A stretch of 64,000 nucleotides of DNA from CAZSBB01 sp964605235 (GTDB lineage Bacteria > Planctomycetota > Phycisphaerae > Phycisphaerales > Phycisphaeraceae), in contig CAZSBB010000022.1 in assembly GCA_964605235.1 (NCBI GenBank), positions 1 through 64,000 of the forward strand, written 5' to 3'. Positions 37,178 through 46,050 of the stretch are shown piece after piece (the stretch's first letter is position 1; each line of letters opens with the position of its first letter). The notes under the pieces were generated by a model that worked only from the letters and a program-made list of their open reading frames with translations, was not told the origin of the DNA and ran no database searches. The position numbers and the translations under genes are program-made.

Positions 37178-37318
37178 CCGTGCGTTCTCCGGAAGCGAGG
37201 TCGGCAACGACAACGATATGTTCACCGCAGGGCGATGTCGGGTCAGCGTCGTCATGGGGCGGCTCCTCGGTAGAGATTGTACCCCGGTCGGAGCAGGACG
37301 GTGTGCGAAGCCCGAAAT

Positions 37319-38836
37319 TTACCCCGCGGCGGCAATGGCGGCGCTGGGCTGCATTTCCGGGACGGCGGCGGCGATGGCGGCACGCAAGGCTTGTTCGGTG
37401 GCGTGCTGCCAGGCGTGGCCGGTCGGTTGACGCGGGTCGCGCAGGCGGTCGAAGCGGGCGATGATCTGCTGCATCCGCGCGGTGTCGGGCGGGGTGGTGC
37501 GCCACAGGTGAATCGCCTGGTGCGGGGTGGGCAGCATGCCTTCGCCGTCGTACTTGAGTTCTTCAAACAGCTTTTCGCCGGGGCGAATGCCGGTGAGCTG
37601 AATGGGCACGTCTCGGCCGGGCTCCAGCCCATGGGCACGGATGAATCGCTCGGCCAGGTCCAGCACCCGGATGGGCTGCCCCATGTCGAGCACGAAGACT
37701 TCCCCGCCGCGCGTGCCGGTGAGCTGGCCGGCGTAGGCAGCGGATTGGATCACCAAACCCGCAGCTTCGGGAATGGTCATGAAGTAACGGGTCATGCGCG
37801 GGTCCGTCACCGTCACCGGCAACCCCTGAGCGAGTTGCTGACTCCAGATCGGCAGCACGCTGCACGCCGAGCCGAGCACGTTGCCGAAGCGCACCATGCT
37901 GAAGGTCGTGGCGCTGCGTTCGTTGAGCCATTGGATGAACAATTCGGCGAGCCGCTTGGTCGCGCCCATGATGGAGGTGGGGTTGACCGCCTTGTCGCTG
38001 GAGATCATCACGAAGCGGTCGGCGCCCACGGCATCGGCGGCTTCCGCCAGCCAGCGCGTGCCGTAGAAATTGTTCTCGATCGCCTCGGCGGGATGGTCTT
38101 CCATCATCGGCACATGCTTGTGGGCAGCCGCGTGGAAGATGACCTGCGGCTGGACGTCTTCAAGCACATGCAGCGTTCGCCGACTTTGCGTCACGTCGTG
38201 CAGAATCGCCCGCAGGTCAAGCTTGGGGAACAGCCGCAGCAGATGGCGCCGGATTTCAAACAGGGCGTTTTCCGAGCGTTCCAGCAGGATCAGGCGCTTG
38301 GGCTGGAACGACGCCACGCAGCGCGCCAGTTCGGAGCCGATGGACCCGCCGGCTCCGGTGATGAGGACGATGCGATCTTCCAGCACGCCGCGGATGGCGT
38401 CGTCGTCGAGCGGGCGATGGGGACGGTCGATCAGCCTGGCGAGGTCGAGGCCCGCGCTGTCGAGCGTTTGCCGGGAGCGCACCGGCACGAGCACGCGCCC
38501 CGCCAGTTGATCCGCGAGGGTGGGGATGTAGCGCCACACCACGCCGGCCGCGTCGCACAATTCGCCCAACTGCCGGGCGACGGTCGCCATCGCCACCGGC
38601 AGGCTCAGCAGCACGGCATCCGGCTGACGCTCGGTCAGCAGGCGCGGCAGGTCGGCAAAGGCGCCCAGCGCCTCGGGGCGGTCGTCGCCAGCGGCGGCGG
38701 CGGGCAGTTCCGGCAACACGCGGCCCAGCACGGCGGGGGCGTCGTCCTCGCCAAAGGCCAGGCCCGCCTGCAGTTGACGCAAAGCGCCGGCGGTGCCGAC
38801 CAACAGCACACGCTGGGGGGGGGCGGTGGGGTTCAC
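37319..38836 (-). CDS. UDP-sugar 4,6-dehydratase (WbpM/PglF/CapD-like), membrane segment missing
   Basis: 505 residues from a GTG at 38836; an ATG at 38956 is in frame, but that extension has no family character and contains a perfect palindrome. Residues about 10-140 form a CoA-binding-like domain (RVLLVGTAGALRQL), then the catalytic Rossmann domain: LITGAGGSIGSELAR, HAAAHKHVPMMEDHPAEAIENN, ISSDKAVNPTSIMGATKR. Met replaces the usual Tyr of YxxxK, as is characteristic of the WbpM/PglF class. The four N-terminal membrane helices of that class are absent. It makes UDP-4-keto-6-deoxy sugars for surface glycans. A C9 run lies near its start. Confidence 0.86.
   Translation of the reverse strand: MNPTAPPQRVLLVGTAGALRQLQAGLAFGEDDAPAVLGRVLPELPAAAAGDDRPEALGAFADLPRLLTERQPDAVLLSLPVAMATVARQLGELCDAAGVVWRYIPTLADQLAGRVLVPVRSRQTLDSAGLDLARLIDRPHRPLDDDAIRGVLEDRIVLITGAGGSIGSELARCVASFQPKRLILLERSENALFEIRRHLLRLFPKLDLRAILHDVTQSRRTLHVLEDVQPQVIFHAAAHKHVPMMEDHPAEAIENNFYGTRWLAEAADAVGADRFVMISSDKAVNPTSIMGATKRLAELFIQWLNERSATTFSMVRFGNVLGSACSVLPIWSQQLAQGLPVTVTDPRMTRYFMTIPEAAGLVIQSAAYAGQLTGTRGGEVFVLDMGQPIRVLDLAERFIRAHGLEPGRDVPIQLTGIRPGEKLFEELKYDGEGMLPTPHQAIHLWRTTPPDTARMQQIIARFDRLRDPRQPTGHAWQHATEQALRAAIAAAVPEMQPSAAIAAAG
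38815..38823. repeat. Homopolymeric G9/C9 tract at the 5' end of the dehydratase gene
   Basis: Nine G on the plus strand, read as CCC codons at about codons 5-7 of the dehydratase if translation starts at 38836. A length change of one base would shift the frame. Confidence 0.7.
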
Positions 38837-38890
38837 CTGTCTGTTATCGGTCGGGGTCGGCTCGCGGCTTGACCGGATGTGCCCGGGCCA

Positions 38891-38909
38891 ATGCCCAGAA
38901 TCTGGGCAT
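38891..38909. promoter_or_regulatory. 19-bp perfect palindrome, candidate operator
   Basis: ATGCCCAGA-A-TCTGGGCAT: 9-bp arms with a one-base centre, 55 bp upstream of the proposed dehydratase GTG and about 170 bp upstream of the divergent PilZ gene. It is not a terminator, since there is no T run. Confidence 0.5.
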
Positions 38910-39077
38910 TTCAAAATCCACCCCGGCCAATCCGTTTTGCAGAATTTCCACTTCAAGCCGTGAATTTGTGCCGATTGCGCCTAAATGCGCGGCAAAACCG
39001 GTCCGATGAATCAACACAGAGACGTTCTCAAGGGGTCGTTCGGGAGTTATCCCGCCATCGCCTTGATGGAGTGAATC

Positions 39078-39443
39078 ATGACCGCACACGCCGAAGCCCG
39101 TCGTCACCCGCGTCTGAAGTTGCCCGCGATGTACACCGTGCTGCGCGTCAAGCCCCAGGGCCAGAAACGCTACTGCTGGACGGGGTTCATCTACGACATC
39201 AGCGAATCGGGCATGCGTTTCGAGCTCGACGACGCCGTGGAACCGGGCACCAAGCTGGAAGTGCATGTGACCTTGCCGGGCAAGTTGACCACGCAGTTCA
39301 CCGCCCGGGGCCAGGTGGTGCGCCAGCACGACGAAGCCAACGAGCCGGGCCCCCAGCGGATGGCGCTGCATTTCGATCATTTCAAGACGGAAGCGGATCG
39401 GCATCACCTGAACAACTACCTGGTGCACGCCCACGCCGCCTGA
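39078..39443 (+). CDS. PilZ domain protein (cyclic-di-GMP binding)
   Basis: 121 residues, a single PilZ domain, with GGAG before the ATG. The c-di-GMP motifs are R8-R9-x-x-R12 (RRHPR) and D40-x-S-x-x-G45 (DISESG). Stand-alone PilZ proteins act as cytosolic effectors of c-di-GMP in motility, adhesion or exopolysaccharide production. It is divergent from the surface-glycan dehydratase with a perfect palindrome between them, and ends in a strong terminator. Confidence 0.9.
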   Translation: MTAHAEARRHPRLKLPAMYTVLRVKPQGQKRYCWTGFIYDISESGMRFELDDAVEPGTKLEVHVTLPGKLTTQFTARGQVVRQHDEANEPGPQRMALHFDHFKTEADRHHLNNYLVHAHAA

Positions 39444-39470
39444 CGTTGGCAGAACCAACCTGCAACCACG

Positions 39471-39500
39471 CAACCCCTGCCCGTGCGGGGGTTGTTTTTT
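39471..39500 (+). terminator. Rho-independent terminator after the PilZ gene
   Basis: The stem CAACCCC / GGGGTTG is followed by six or more T. Confidence 0.85.
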
Positions 39501-39505
39501 CGGGC

Positions 39506-40411
39506 TCATTCCGCCCGCGCCATCTGGCGATACTGCCGCGGCGTCTGGCGGGTCAACTGGCGGAACAGGCTGCCGAAGTGACTCTGGTTGGGGATGCCCA
39601 GCAGGTGGCACAATTGCTCGAGCGGCAGATCAGTGGTGGCGAGCAGCTCCTTGGCGCGCTCGATGCGGTAGCGACGCAGGCATTGCATGGGCGTCACGCC
39701 CAGTTCACTGGTGAACAGACGATGCAGATGCCGGGGGCTGATGCCCGCCGCCTCGCTCAGCCGAACGCTGTCGAGCGTCGCTTCCATGTGAAAGCGCGCC
39801 AGGTAATCCAGCGCCCGGCGGACGGGCTCGGACTGCACCGTCTTGCCGCCCAGCAGTTCCGCCACCTCGCCGCCGCCCTGCCGCGCGGCAAACAGTTCCG
39901 CCAGCAAGCCCGCCAGCAGGGCGAAGGCGTGGGCGTCCTGCCCCGGCGGCTGGCGGGCGATCACTGCCAGCAACGCGGTGAAGCGCTCGGCGTAGGCCGG
40001 GGCGTCCACCAGGGGGAACACCGGCCACTGGTCGGCGCGCAGCGCGCTGAACAGGTGCGGCAGGTCCCGGCCGTTGAAGGTCACCCACCAGATCTCCGTC
40101 GGCGCGGTGGAACGATTGCGCGTCTCGATCGCCTGACTGCGGTCCATCAGTGCCACCGCGCCGGGCGCCAGCTCATACCGCTGCCGCGCGATCCGCTGCT
40201 GCAGGTTGCCCCGCGCGATGTAGTGCAGCAGATAGCCCGGCTGCGCCTGCATGCGGAAGTGATAGCCCGGCGGAACCCGCGCCTGTCCGATGGCGGTCAC
40301 GTAGTACCAGCAGCGCTGCGCCAGGGCGCTGGGGTAGTGGTAGTACTCCAGCCCGTCCTGCGACTGGTGCATATGACGCTGGGTCCAGACCAGGCGTGGC
40401 GCGCGAGGCAT
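39506..40411 (-). CDS. AraC family transcriptional regulator
   Basis: 301 residues from the ATG at 40411, chosen for GGAG at 8 nt; an ATG at 40489 adds 26 residues without family character. The cupin-like sensor domain (PPGYHFRMQAQPGYLLHYIARGNLQ) is followed by the AraC DNA-binding domain: VRLSEAAGISPRHLHRLFTSELGVTPMQCLRRYR and LCHLLGIPNQSHFGSLFRQLTRQTPRQYR. It is divergent from the pseudopilin-sialidase-C45-lyase-esterase gene run starting at 40559 and is the likely local activator. Confidence 0.9.
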   Translation of the reverse strand: MPRAPRLVWTQRHMHQSQDGLEYYHYPSALAQRCWYYVTAIGQARVPPGYHFRMQAQPGYLLHYIARGNLQQRIARQRYELAPGAVALMDRSQAIETRNRSTAPTEIWWVTFNGRDLPHLFSALRADQWPVFPLVDAPAYAERFTALLAVIARQPPGQDAHAFALLAGLLAELFAARQGGGEVAELLGGKTVQSEPVRRALDYLARFHMEATLDSVRLSEAAGISPRHLHRLFTSELGVTPMQCLRRYRIERAKELLATTDLPLEQLCHLLGIPNQSHFGSLFRQLTRQTPRQYRQMARAE

Positions 40412-40558
40412 GGCGGCGGCTCCGGCGGTCGATTGTGGGCGGTATGTCCGATTTTCGACAAAAGTCGTCCGTTGCGGGGATGGTATCACGCGCCCGGAGA
40501 ATTACCATCAGATTGACTTTGCAACCGGTAAAAACTTGGTGCAGGAGATGATTCACCC

Positions 40559-41341
40559 ATGACCCAGCCCCAGCCCGCCGCCGCCGGCTCCGCGTCGATG
40601 AATGTCGAAATCCGGCCGCATGCCGCCGGCTCCCGCCCGGGCTTCACCCTCATCGAGCTGCTGGTGGTCATCTCCATCATTTCCATTCTCATCTCCATCC
40701 TCCTGCCCGCGCTGGCTTCCGCCCGCGCCGCCACCCGCACCACCGCCTGCCTGACCCGGCTGCGCTCCTTTGGCCAGTACACCGCGATGTACACCAGCGA
40801 GCACAACGGCTGGTATCCCGCCAATGAGTTCAACTGGAACCTCGCGTCACCCACCTTCTTCGCGTCCTGGCCCGAGCAGATGGAACGCTACGTCGGCTAT
40901 CGCAGCAACTACACCCGCAGTTCCAGCGCCAACTACTACTTCTGCCCCGCCACCGGCTTCATCGGCAGCAACACCGCCGGCGCCGCCGACGCTTCGCCGT
41001 TCGCCACCATCTTCTTCGGGCATCGCCCCAGTTCCTACGCCCCCAGCGCGTGGTATGGCTATGCCGCCCAGAGCAGTTGGGGCAATGACCTGACCTGGCA
41101 ACCCAAACGCAACACGTTCCACGAATCTTCCAAGCTCGCGCTGCTCTACGAAACCAACTGGGCGAACTTCTCCACCCAGATCGGCTATCTGGAAATCTTC
41201 AGCACCTATGCCTCCTACTTCCACCCCGGCAACTCCGCCAACATGCTGTTTGTCGATGGTCACGCCGAGAACATGGGCGGCGGTACGCTCGATCAGCTCT
41301 GGGTCGCCAAGACCTTCCTCAACCGCGTGGCGTATCCATAA
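40559..41341 (+). CDS. Pseudopilin-like protein with H-X9-DG motif
   Basis: 260 residues. After a 27-residue leader (longer than usual; an ATG at codon 14 would shorten it) comes the prepilin site PGFTLIELLVVISII and a hydrophobic helix. The exported domain is rich in Ser/Asn/Tyr and ends with HPGNSANMLFVDGH, the canonical H-X9-DG motif. First gene of the AraC-divergent carbohydrate gene run, GGAG upstream. Same family as the proteins at 17155 and 47061, each placed in a different glycan-related unit. Confidence 0.87.
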   Translation: MTQPQPAAAGSASMNVEIRPHAAGSRPGFTLIELLVVISIISILISILLPALASARAATRTTACLTRLRSFGQYTAMYTSEHNGWYPANEFNWNLASPTFFASWPEQMERYVGYRSNYTRSSSANYYFCPATGFIGSNTAGAADASPFATIFFGHRPSSYAPSAWYGYAAQSSWGNDLTWQPKRNTFHESSKLALLYETNWANFSTQIGYLEIFSTYASYFHPGNSANMLFVDGHAENMGGGTLDQLWVAKTFLNRVAYP

Positions 41342-41359
41342 GCGATCGCATTCGTGAAC

Positions 41360-42574
41360 ATGAAAGATGCCATGCTCATGACCAATGGGCCCCGCTCCCG
41401 GCGTGTCGGTCCCTGGCTCGTCACCCTGCATCCGCCGGTGGTGGTGCGCCTGGGTGATCATTCCGAGCACATCACCCGCCCCAATCTGTGCCAGCTCGAT
41501 GGCGCGCTGGCGGCGATCTATCAGACCACCTTCGACACCAGCGCCACCCCGCGCGATCACCGGGAAATCTCCGTCAGCACCGACGCCGGCGTCACCTGGC
41601 GCGTCGCGGCGCGGGACGTGGACCTGGGCAGCTTCGCCATCGCCCACCGCGCCGATCGCGCGGCCGTGGTGCTGCCGTATGACTCGATCCGCTATGGCGC
41701 CAGCCCCACGGAGCTCGCCGGCCCGCGCGTGACCTTGCGCTGGCGCGCCGGGCAATTGCAGATGGAACGGGACCAGACGACCGCCCGTTTTCCCGCACCT
41801 TTGAAGGGATTTCTGCCCGAAGCGATCCTCGACGACGCCGGGCAGCCGCTGTATCTCGCCGACGATCTGCCCCCGGCGGACAAGCCGATCACCGCCTTCT
41901 GGGGCGCCGTCACGGTGTTGCCCGATGGCCGGTGGGTGGTTCCCGCGTATGGCTGTTATGCCGCGGACCCGTATGCCCGCAACAGCCCAGCCCCGGAGAT
42001 GCGGCGGCTGGCGCGATTCACCAGCGAACTGCTGGTGTCGACGGATGAAGGCTGCACATGGTCCTGGCTGGCGCGGCTGGCGACCCCCGCCGACGTGCCG
42101 GCGTCGTGTGTGGAAGGGCCCAGCGAAGCACAGCTCTTCCGCTTCGGCGACCACTGGCGCGCCATGCTGCGGACCTCGGCGCTCAAGGGCCATTTCGCGC
42201 CGCTGCATCATGTGGACAGCCACGACGGCGGCCGAAGCTGGACCAAACCCGTGCCCACGCCCGGCGTCAGCATGATCATGGACCCGCGCGGCCTGCAGCT
42301 GCCCGGCGACATCACCGTGCTCAGCGTCGGCAGACCCAAAGTCGAGCTGTACCTCGCGCCGGGCGACGAACTGGCGTTTGCGCCCGTGGGACTGACCGAA
42401 CATCACCAGGCGTGCGTCGGCAAGCTGCGCACCACTGGGCATACCGATGTCGTCGCGTTGTCCCCGCGCAGTCTGCTGGTGGTGTATGACCTGATCCCGG
42501 ACAGTTGGCGCTGGCCGGGGTCGCCGTTCACCGCGCCCGATGCGATTTACGCGGTGCGCGTGGATCTCGACTAA
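41360..42574 (+). CDS. Sialidase-like/BNR-repeat beta-propeller protein
   Basis: 404 residues, no signal peptide. Three Asp-box (S/T-x-D-x-G-x-x-W) repeats are visible: STDAGVTW, STDEGCTWSW and SHDGGRSW, the hallmark of six-bladed sialidase-like propellers (GH33, GH93 and relatives). The catalytic Arg triad cannot be assigned by eye, so the sugar is uncertain: the fold is shared by sialidases, arabinanases and rhamnosidases. The start (ATG 41360, GTG 41354 or ATG 41372) is not fixed by a good ribosome site. It sits between a pseudopilin and a C45-like hydrolase. Confidence 0.72.
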   Translation: MKDAMLMTNGPRSRRVGPWLVTLHPPVVVRLGDHSEHITRPNLCQLDGALAAIYQTTFDTSATPRDHREISVSTDAGVTWRVAARDVDLGSFAIAHRADRAAVVLPYDSIRYGASPTELAGPRVTLRWRAGQLQMERDQTTARFPAPLKGFLPEAILDDAGQPLYLADDLPPADKPITAFWGAVTVLPDGRWVVPAYGCYAADPYARNSPAPEMRRLARFTSELLVSTDEGCTWSWLARLATPADVPASCVEGPSEAQLFRFGDHWRAMLRTSALKGHFAPLHHVDSHDGGRSWTKPVPTPGVSMIMDPRGLQLPGDITVLSVGRPKVELYLAPGDELAFAPVGLTEHHQACVGKLRTTGHTDVVALSPRSLLVVYDLIPDSWRWPGSPFTAPDAIYAVRVDLD

Positions 42575-42588
42575 GCACGGAAAGGTTC

Positions 42589-43740
42589 ATGATGACGCGC
42601 GAAGCCAGGTATGAACAGGCGGGGCAGCGCGATGGCGCGGGCGCGCACGGCCAAATGACCGTGATGCTGCCGGTGATGCGGCGCGCTTTGGGCGATGTGC
42701 TCGGACTGCCCGAGGACGAAGCGGTGGCGCAAACGCTCGTCTGCTACCGTCAGCGGTTGGCGGCTTTGCCCACGCCGGCGCAGCATCCGGAACTGCGCGG
42801 CCTGGGGGATTGCGTGCGCGCCTACAACCGGGGCCTGGCGCAAGGCGCGGGCATTTCCCTGCACGATGTGATGCTGCTGGCGAACTATCGCTACATGATG
42901 CATCGGCGTGTGCTCACTCCCGCCTGCGCCAGCACGCAGCCCGAACCCGGCGCCGGCTGCACGCTGGTCTACTTTCCCCGCAGTGAACGCGGCCCACTGC
43001 TGGCGAACAACAACGACGGCACGATTGACCATGCGCACCAGCAGACCCCGCCGTGGATCGTCTGCAATCAGGCGGGGCTGATCGCCGCGACCGTGTCCAG
43101 CGGGGTGTTCGAGGACGAGCCCTCGCCCGAGCAATTTCCCGTGCCGGTGTTTCTGCTGGCGGCGGAATTGTGCGGGACGGCAGAGGAAGGCGTGGACCTG
43201 CTCACCCGGCTGTGCGGCTTCTGGGAGGCGTGCAACACGCTGGTGGCGGATCGGCGCGGCCGAGCGGCGGTCATCGAGAAATCCAACTGCCGCTGGGCGG
43301 TGCGCTGGAGCGAAGATGGCTTTGCCGCCACCACCGAGATGGCGGCTGAGGATCCGACTTACGCGGAATACCTCTGGCAGACGCGGCGGCGTTCGCTGGC
43401 GGTGCGCGGGCTGGATGAAAGCTGCGCCGACTGGGCGTACTGGCGCGCGGCGGCGGCCCGCTCGCGCCGGCTGCTGGGGTTGCTCGATGACGCCCGTGCG
43501 GAGCCGAGTTTCGCCGGGCTGGAACGTATCATCTACGATCACATCGACGCGCCGGAGCAGGTGCACATGGACGGCTCGCGGTGTCATCCGCAGCAGGAAC
43601 ATGGCGAATGGTCGCTGCGGACCACGGTGTGGGTGCTCGAGGAACAGCAGGCGCAGTACTCCTTCGCCCAGCCGCCGCTCAGCGGTCATCTGACGCCCCG
43701 GCACTGGTGCAGCTATCGGCCGGTGGACTACATTTTTTAG
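42589..43740 (+). CDS. C45-like autoproteolytic Ntn hydrolase
   Basis: 383 residues from the ATG at 42589 with GGAAAGG upstream. The segment EPGAGCTLVYFPRSERGPLLANNNDG contains the probable nucleophile C124 after Gly and the NNND motif that follows it in C45 hydrolases. AYNRGLAQGAGISLHDVMLLANYR upstream matches the family's pro-segment. Distinct in sequence from the C45 gene at 26073. No signal peptide. Flanked by sialidase-like and lyase-like genes with short gaps (14 bp each side), so it belongs to one glycan-processing transcript. A role as N-acyl/amide hydrolase on amino-sugar conjugates is inference. Confidence 0.72.
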   Translation: MMTREARYEQAGQRDGAGAHGQMTVMLPVMRRALGDVLGLPEDEAVAQTLVCYRQRLAALPTPAQHPELRGLGDCVRAYNRGLAQGAGISLHDVMLLANYRYMMHRRVLTPACASTQPEPGAGCTLVYFPRSERGPLLANNNDGTIDHAHQQTPPWIVCNQAGLIAATVSSGVFEDEPSPEQFPVPVFLLAAELCGTAEEGVDLLTRLCGFWEACNTLVADRRGRAAVIEKSNCRWAVRWSEDGFAATTEMAAEDPTYAEYLWQTRRRSLAVRGLDESCADWAYWRAAAARSRRLLGLLDDARAEPSFAGLERIIYDHIDAPEQVHMDGSRCHPQQEHGEWSLRTTVWVLEEQQAQYSFAQPPLSGHLTPRHWCSYRPVDYIF

Positions 43741-43754
43741 CGTGGAATGTGGTG

Positions 43755-46043
43755 ATGGAGCAGACGCTGACTTTCACCAATCGGGTGCATGTGCCGCTGC
43801 GGCAACAGGCGCTGCGGCAAGGCGCCCCCTGGCCCCGTGGAGCGGTGCGCAGCGGCATGCTCCTGCAGGCGCGCGATGAAGCCGGCCAGACGCTGCCGCT
43901 GGCGGGCCGCGAACTGAACCACTGGCCCGACGGCTCGGTGCAATGGTCGCTGCTGGACCTGGCGTTGGATTTCCCGCCCAGCGGCGCGCGCGCGGTGCGC
44001 GTCATGCCGGCCGAGGATGCCGGCCCGGAGCCGCGCGATCCGGTCATCGTGCGGACTGCTGCTCAAGGCATCACCCTCAGCAACGGACAGACGCGCCTGA
44101 CGGTCACGGCCAATTCGCCGACGACGCTGATTGCCGACTGGGAAGCCGGGCAGTTGGATGTGCAGGTGGTGGACGCCGCCGGCTGCACGTTCACCGCCGC
44201 ACGCGACGTGGCGCGACGGGTGTGGGTGGAGGACGCCAATCCGTTGCGGGCGACGGTGCGTCTCGACGGCCGACACACGGCAGCGGATGGTTCGACGCTG
44301 CTGGATTACTGGCTGCGGGTGACGCTCACCGCCGGGCGGCGTGATGTGCAACTGACCTACCACTACCACAACCGTGAAGACCGGGAGCCGGGCGTAACGC
44401 TGAGCGCCATGGCGCTGCGGCTGGAGACGCACCTGCCGGCCGACGCGGCGCGTTGCGTGGTGCAGACCAATCGCGGCCGGCACTTTCGCACCACGCCGGT
44501 GCGATTGACGGGGGACGTGGAAATCTGCAGCAGCAACACCATGGCGCTGGCGGATTATCCCCGTTTGCACGCAGGCATCACCGGCGGCGGGGCCGGGCGG
44601 GTGTTCATTCGTGATGAAGCGTCGCTGCGTGATGATCCGGCCGACAAGCCGTGGTTCCTGCGCGACGTGGTGGACTTCAAATTCCAGAGCGCGGATCGTC
44701 CCGAGGCGTATGTATGGAGCTGCCTGGGACTGGTCAGCGCGGCGGCGTCCCTGGTGGCGGCGGGGGGCAACATGATCGGGCTGCATCCCAAGAGCCTGAC
44801 GGTGCGCGGGTCGGTGGTGACGTATGACCTTTGGCCGAGTTGGGCGGGGCCGATGGAGATCACGCAAGGCGAGGGCCGAACGCTGGCTCTGCACCTCGCG
44901 CCGTTGCCGGGGGACGCCAGCGACCAGCAGATTATTGAGCAGTACCTGTCGTGGGAGCTGGGCGGCGTGTATGCGCACGGGTCCGCTCAGGCGCCGGTGG
45001 CGGTTGCGCTGGATCCGCTTCACGTGCGGAATTGCCGGGTGTTTCAGGTCGACAAGCTGCCCGCGTATGACCCGCAGCGGCATTTCGCGCTGGAGCGCAA
45101 GCTCGAAAGCAGTTTCGCCCCGCCCGGCCCTGCGCCCGCCAATGGCCATTGGCATTTTGGGGATGTGTTTTACCGCTGGGACATCGGCGCCAACAACGAG
45201 GAAATGGCGGGACACATCTGGTTTCAGGAATTTCTGCGCACCGGACGCAGCGAGTGTCTGGAGCGCGGGCTGGCGCAGGCGCAGCACATTCTGGATGTGG
45301 ACCTGTGCGCCCACAGCGCGGATCCCTACCAGCGCGGCGGGATGTGCGCCCATGGGCCGCGCCACAATCGCTGTGCCGCGTATCCCAGCCATATGTGGTT
45401 CACCGAGTTGTTGTTTGCGTATGCCATGACCGGCGATGCCGAGTTCCGCGCCGCCGCCGGGCGCACCTGCGACAACCTGCTGTTCTGGATCAATGACCCG
45501 CAGGGCTTCGCCACCATCTGTGCCGACGGCCGGGAAGCGGGGCAGCCGCTGATCAACCTGACGTGGGCGTATGCGTTTTTGCCGGAGCAGCGTTATCTGG
45601 AGGGCATCTGGAAAATCGTGCGGGAGTGCTTCATGGCGCGGGTCGAGCAGTTCGGCGCGCTGGTGTACCACAAGCCGCATGAGGGTTTGCCGGTGCTGCG
45701 CCAGCCCAACTACGGGCAGTGGGCGGCCTGGGAAGGATTGTTCTACGTCTGGGAACTCACCGGTGACGAGGCGCTGCGCCGATTTCTGCTGGCGCAGCTT
45801 GAAGCGCGCGTGGTGGAAGCAAAGCTGGCGACCGCGGGCTCCTTCCGCGACACGGATGTGAATGTCGCGGCGTATGGCTATTACCTGACCGGTGATCCGC
45901 AATGGATCGCCCGCGCCGCCCGGCCGTTCCGCGCCATGTTCCGCTGCGTCAACTGGCCGTTTGGTTACGTCAAGGCGATGTTCTATCTGCATCTGGCGCT
46001 GACGCATGAAGTGGTCAGCGACGACGACGTATTGCTGGGGTAA
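43755..46043 (+). CDS. PcRGLX/YetA-like (PL26-type) polysaccharide lyase family protein
   Basis: 762 residues from the ATG at 43755, no signal peptide. The N-terminal RIFT-barrel signature is clear: LRQGAPWPRGAVRSG followed by GRELNHWPDGSVQWSLLDLAL, as in PcRGLX/YetA-like proteins. A beta-sandwich middle (about 200-480) and a C-terminal alpha/alpha toroid (about 490-750, with GGMCAHGPRHNRCAAYPSHMWFTELLFAYA) complete the three-domain layout. Characterised PL26 enzymes are exo-rhamnogalacturonan lyases, but many relatives are uncharacterised. It starts 14 bp after the C45 gene. Rhamnogalacturonan as substrate is a family-based guess. Confidence 0.7.
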   Translation: MEQTLTFTNRVHVPLRQQALRQGAPWPRGAVRSGMLLQARDEAGQTLPLAGRELNHWPDGSVQWSLLDLALDFPPSGARAVRVMPAEDAGPEPRDPVIVRTAAQGITLSNGQTRLTVTANSPTTLIADWEAGQLDVQVVDAAGCTFTAARDVARRVWVEDANPLRATVRLDGRHTAADGSTLLDYWLRVTLTAGRRDVQLTYHYHNREDREPGVTLSAMALRLETHLPADAARCVVQTNRGRHFRTTPVRLTGDVEICSSNTMALADYPRLHAGITGGGAGRVFIRDEASLRDDPADKPWFLRDVVDFKFQSADRPEAYVWSCLGLVSAAASLVAAGGNMIGLHPKSLTVRGSVVTYDLWPSWAGPMEITQGEGRTLALHLAPLPGDASDQQIIEQYLSWELGGVYAHGSAQAPVAVALDPLHVRNCRVFQVDKLPAYDPQRHFALERKLESSFAPPGPAPANGHWHFGDVFYRWDIGANNEEMAGHIWFQEFLRTGRSECLERGLAQAQHILDVDLCAHSADPYQRGGMCAHGPRHNRCAAYPSHMWFTELLFAYAMTGDAEFRAAAGRTCDNLLFWINDPQGFATICADGREAGQPLINLTWAYAFLPEQRYLEGIWKIVRECFMARVEQFGALVYHKPHEGLPVLRQPNYGQWAAWEGLFYVWELTGDEALRRFLLAQLEARVVEAKLATAGSFRDTDVNVAAYGYYLTGDPQWIARAARPFRAMFRCVNWPFGYVKAMFYLHLALTHEVVSDDDVLLG

Positions 46044-46050
46044 GCGTGCT

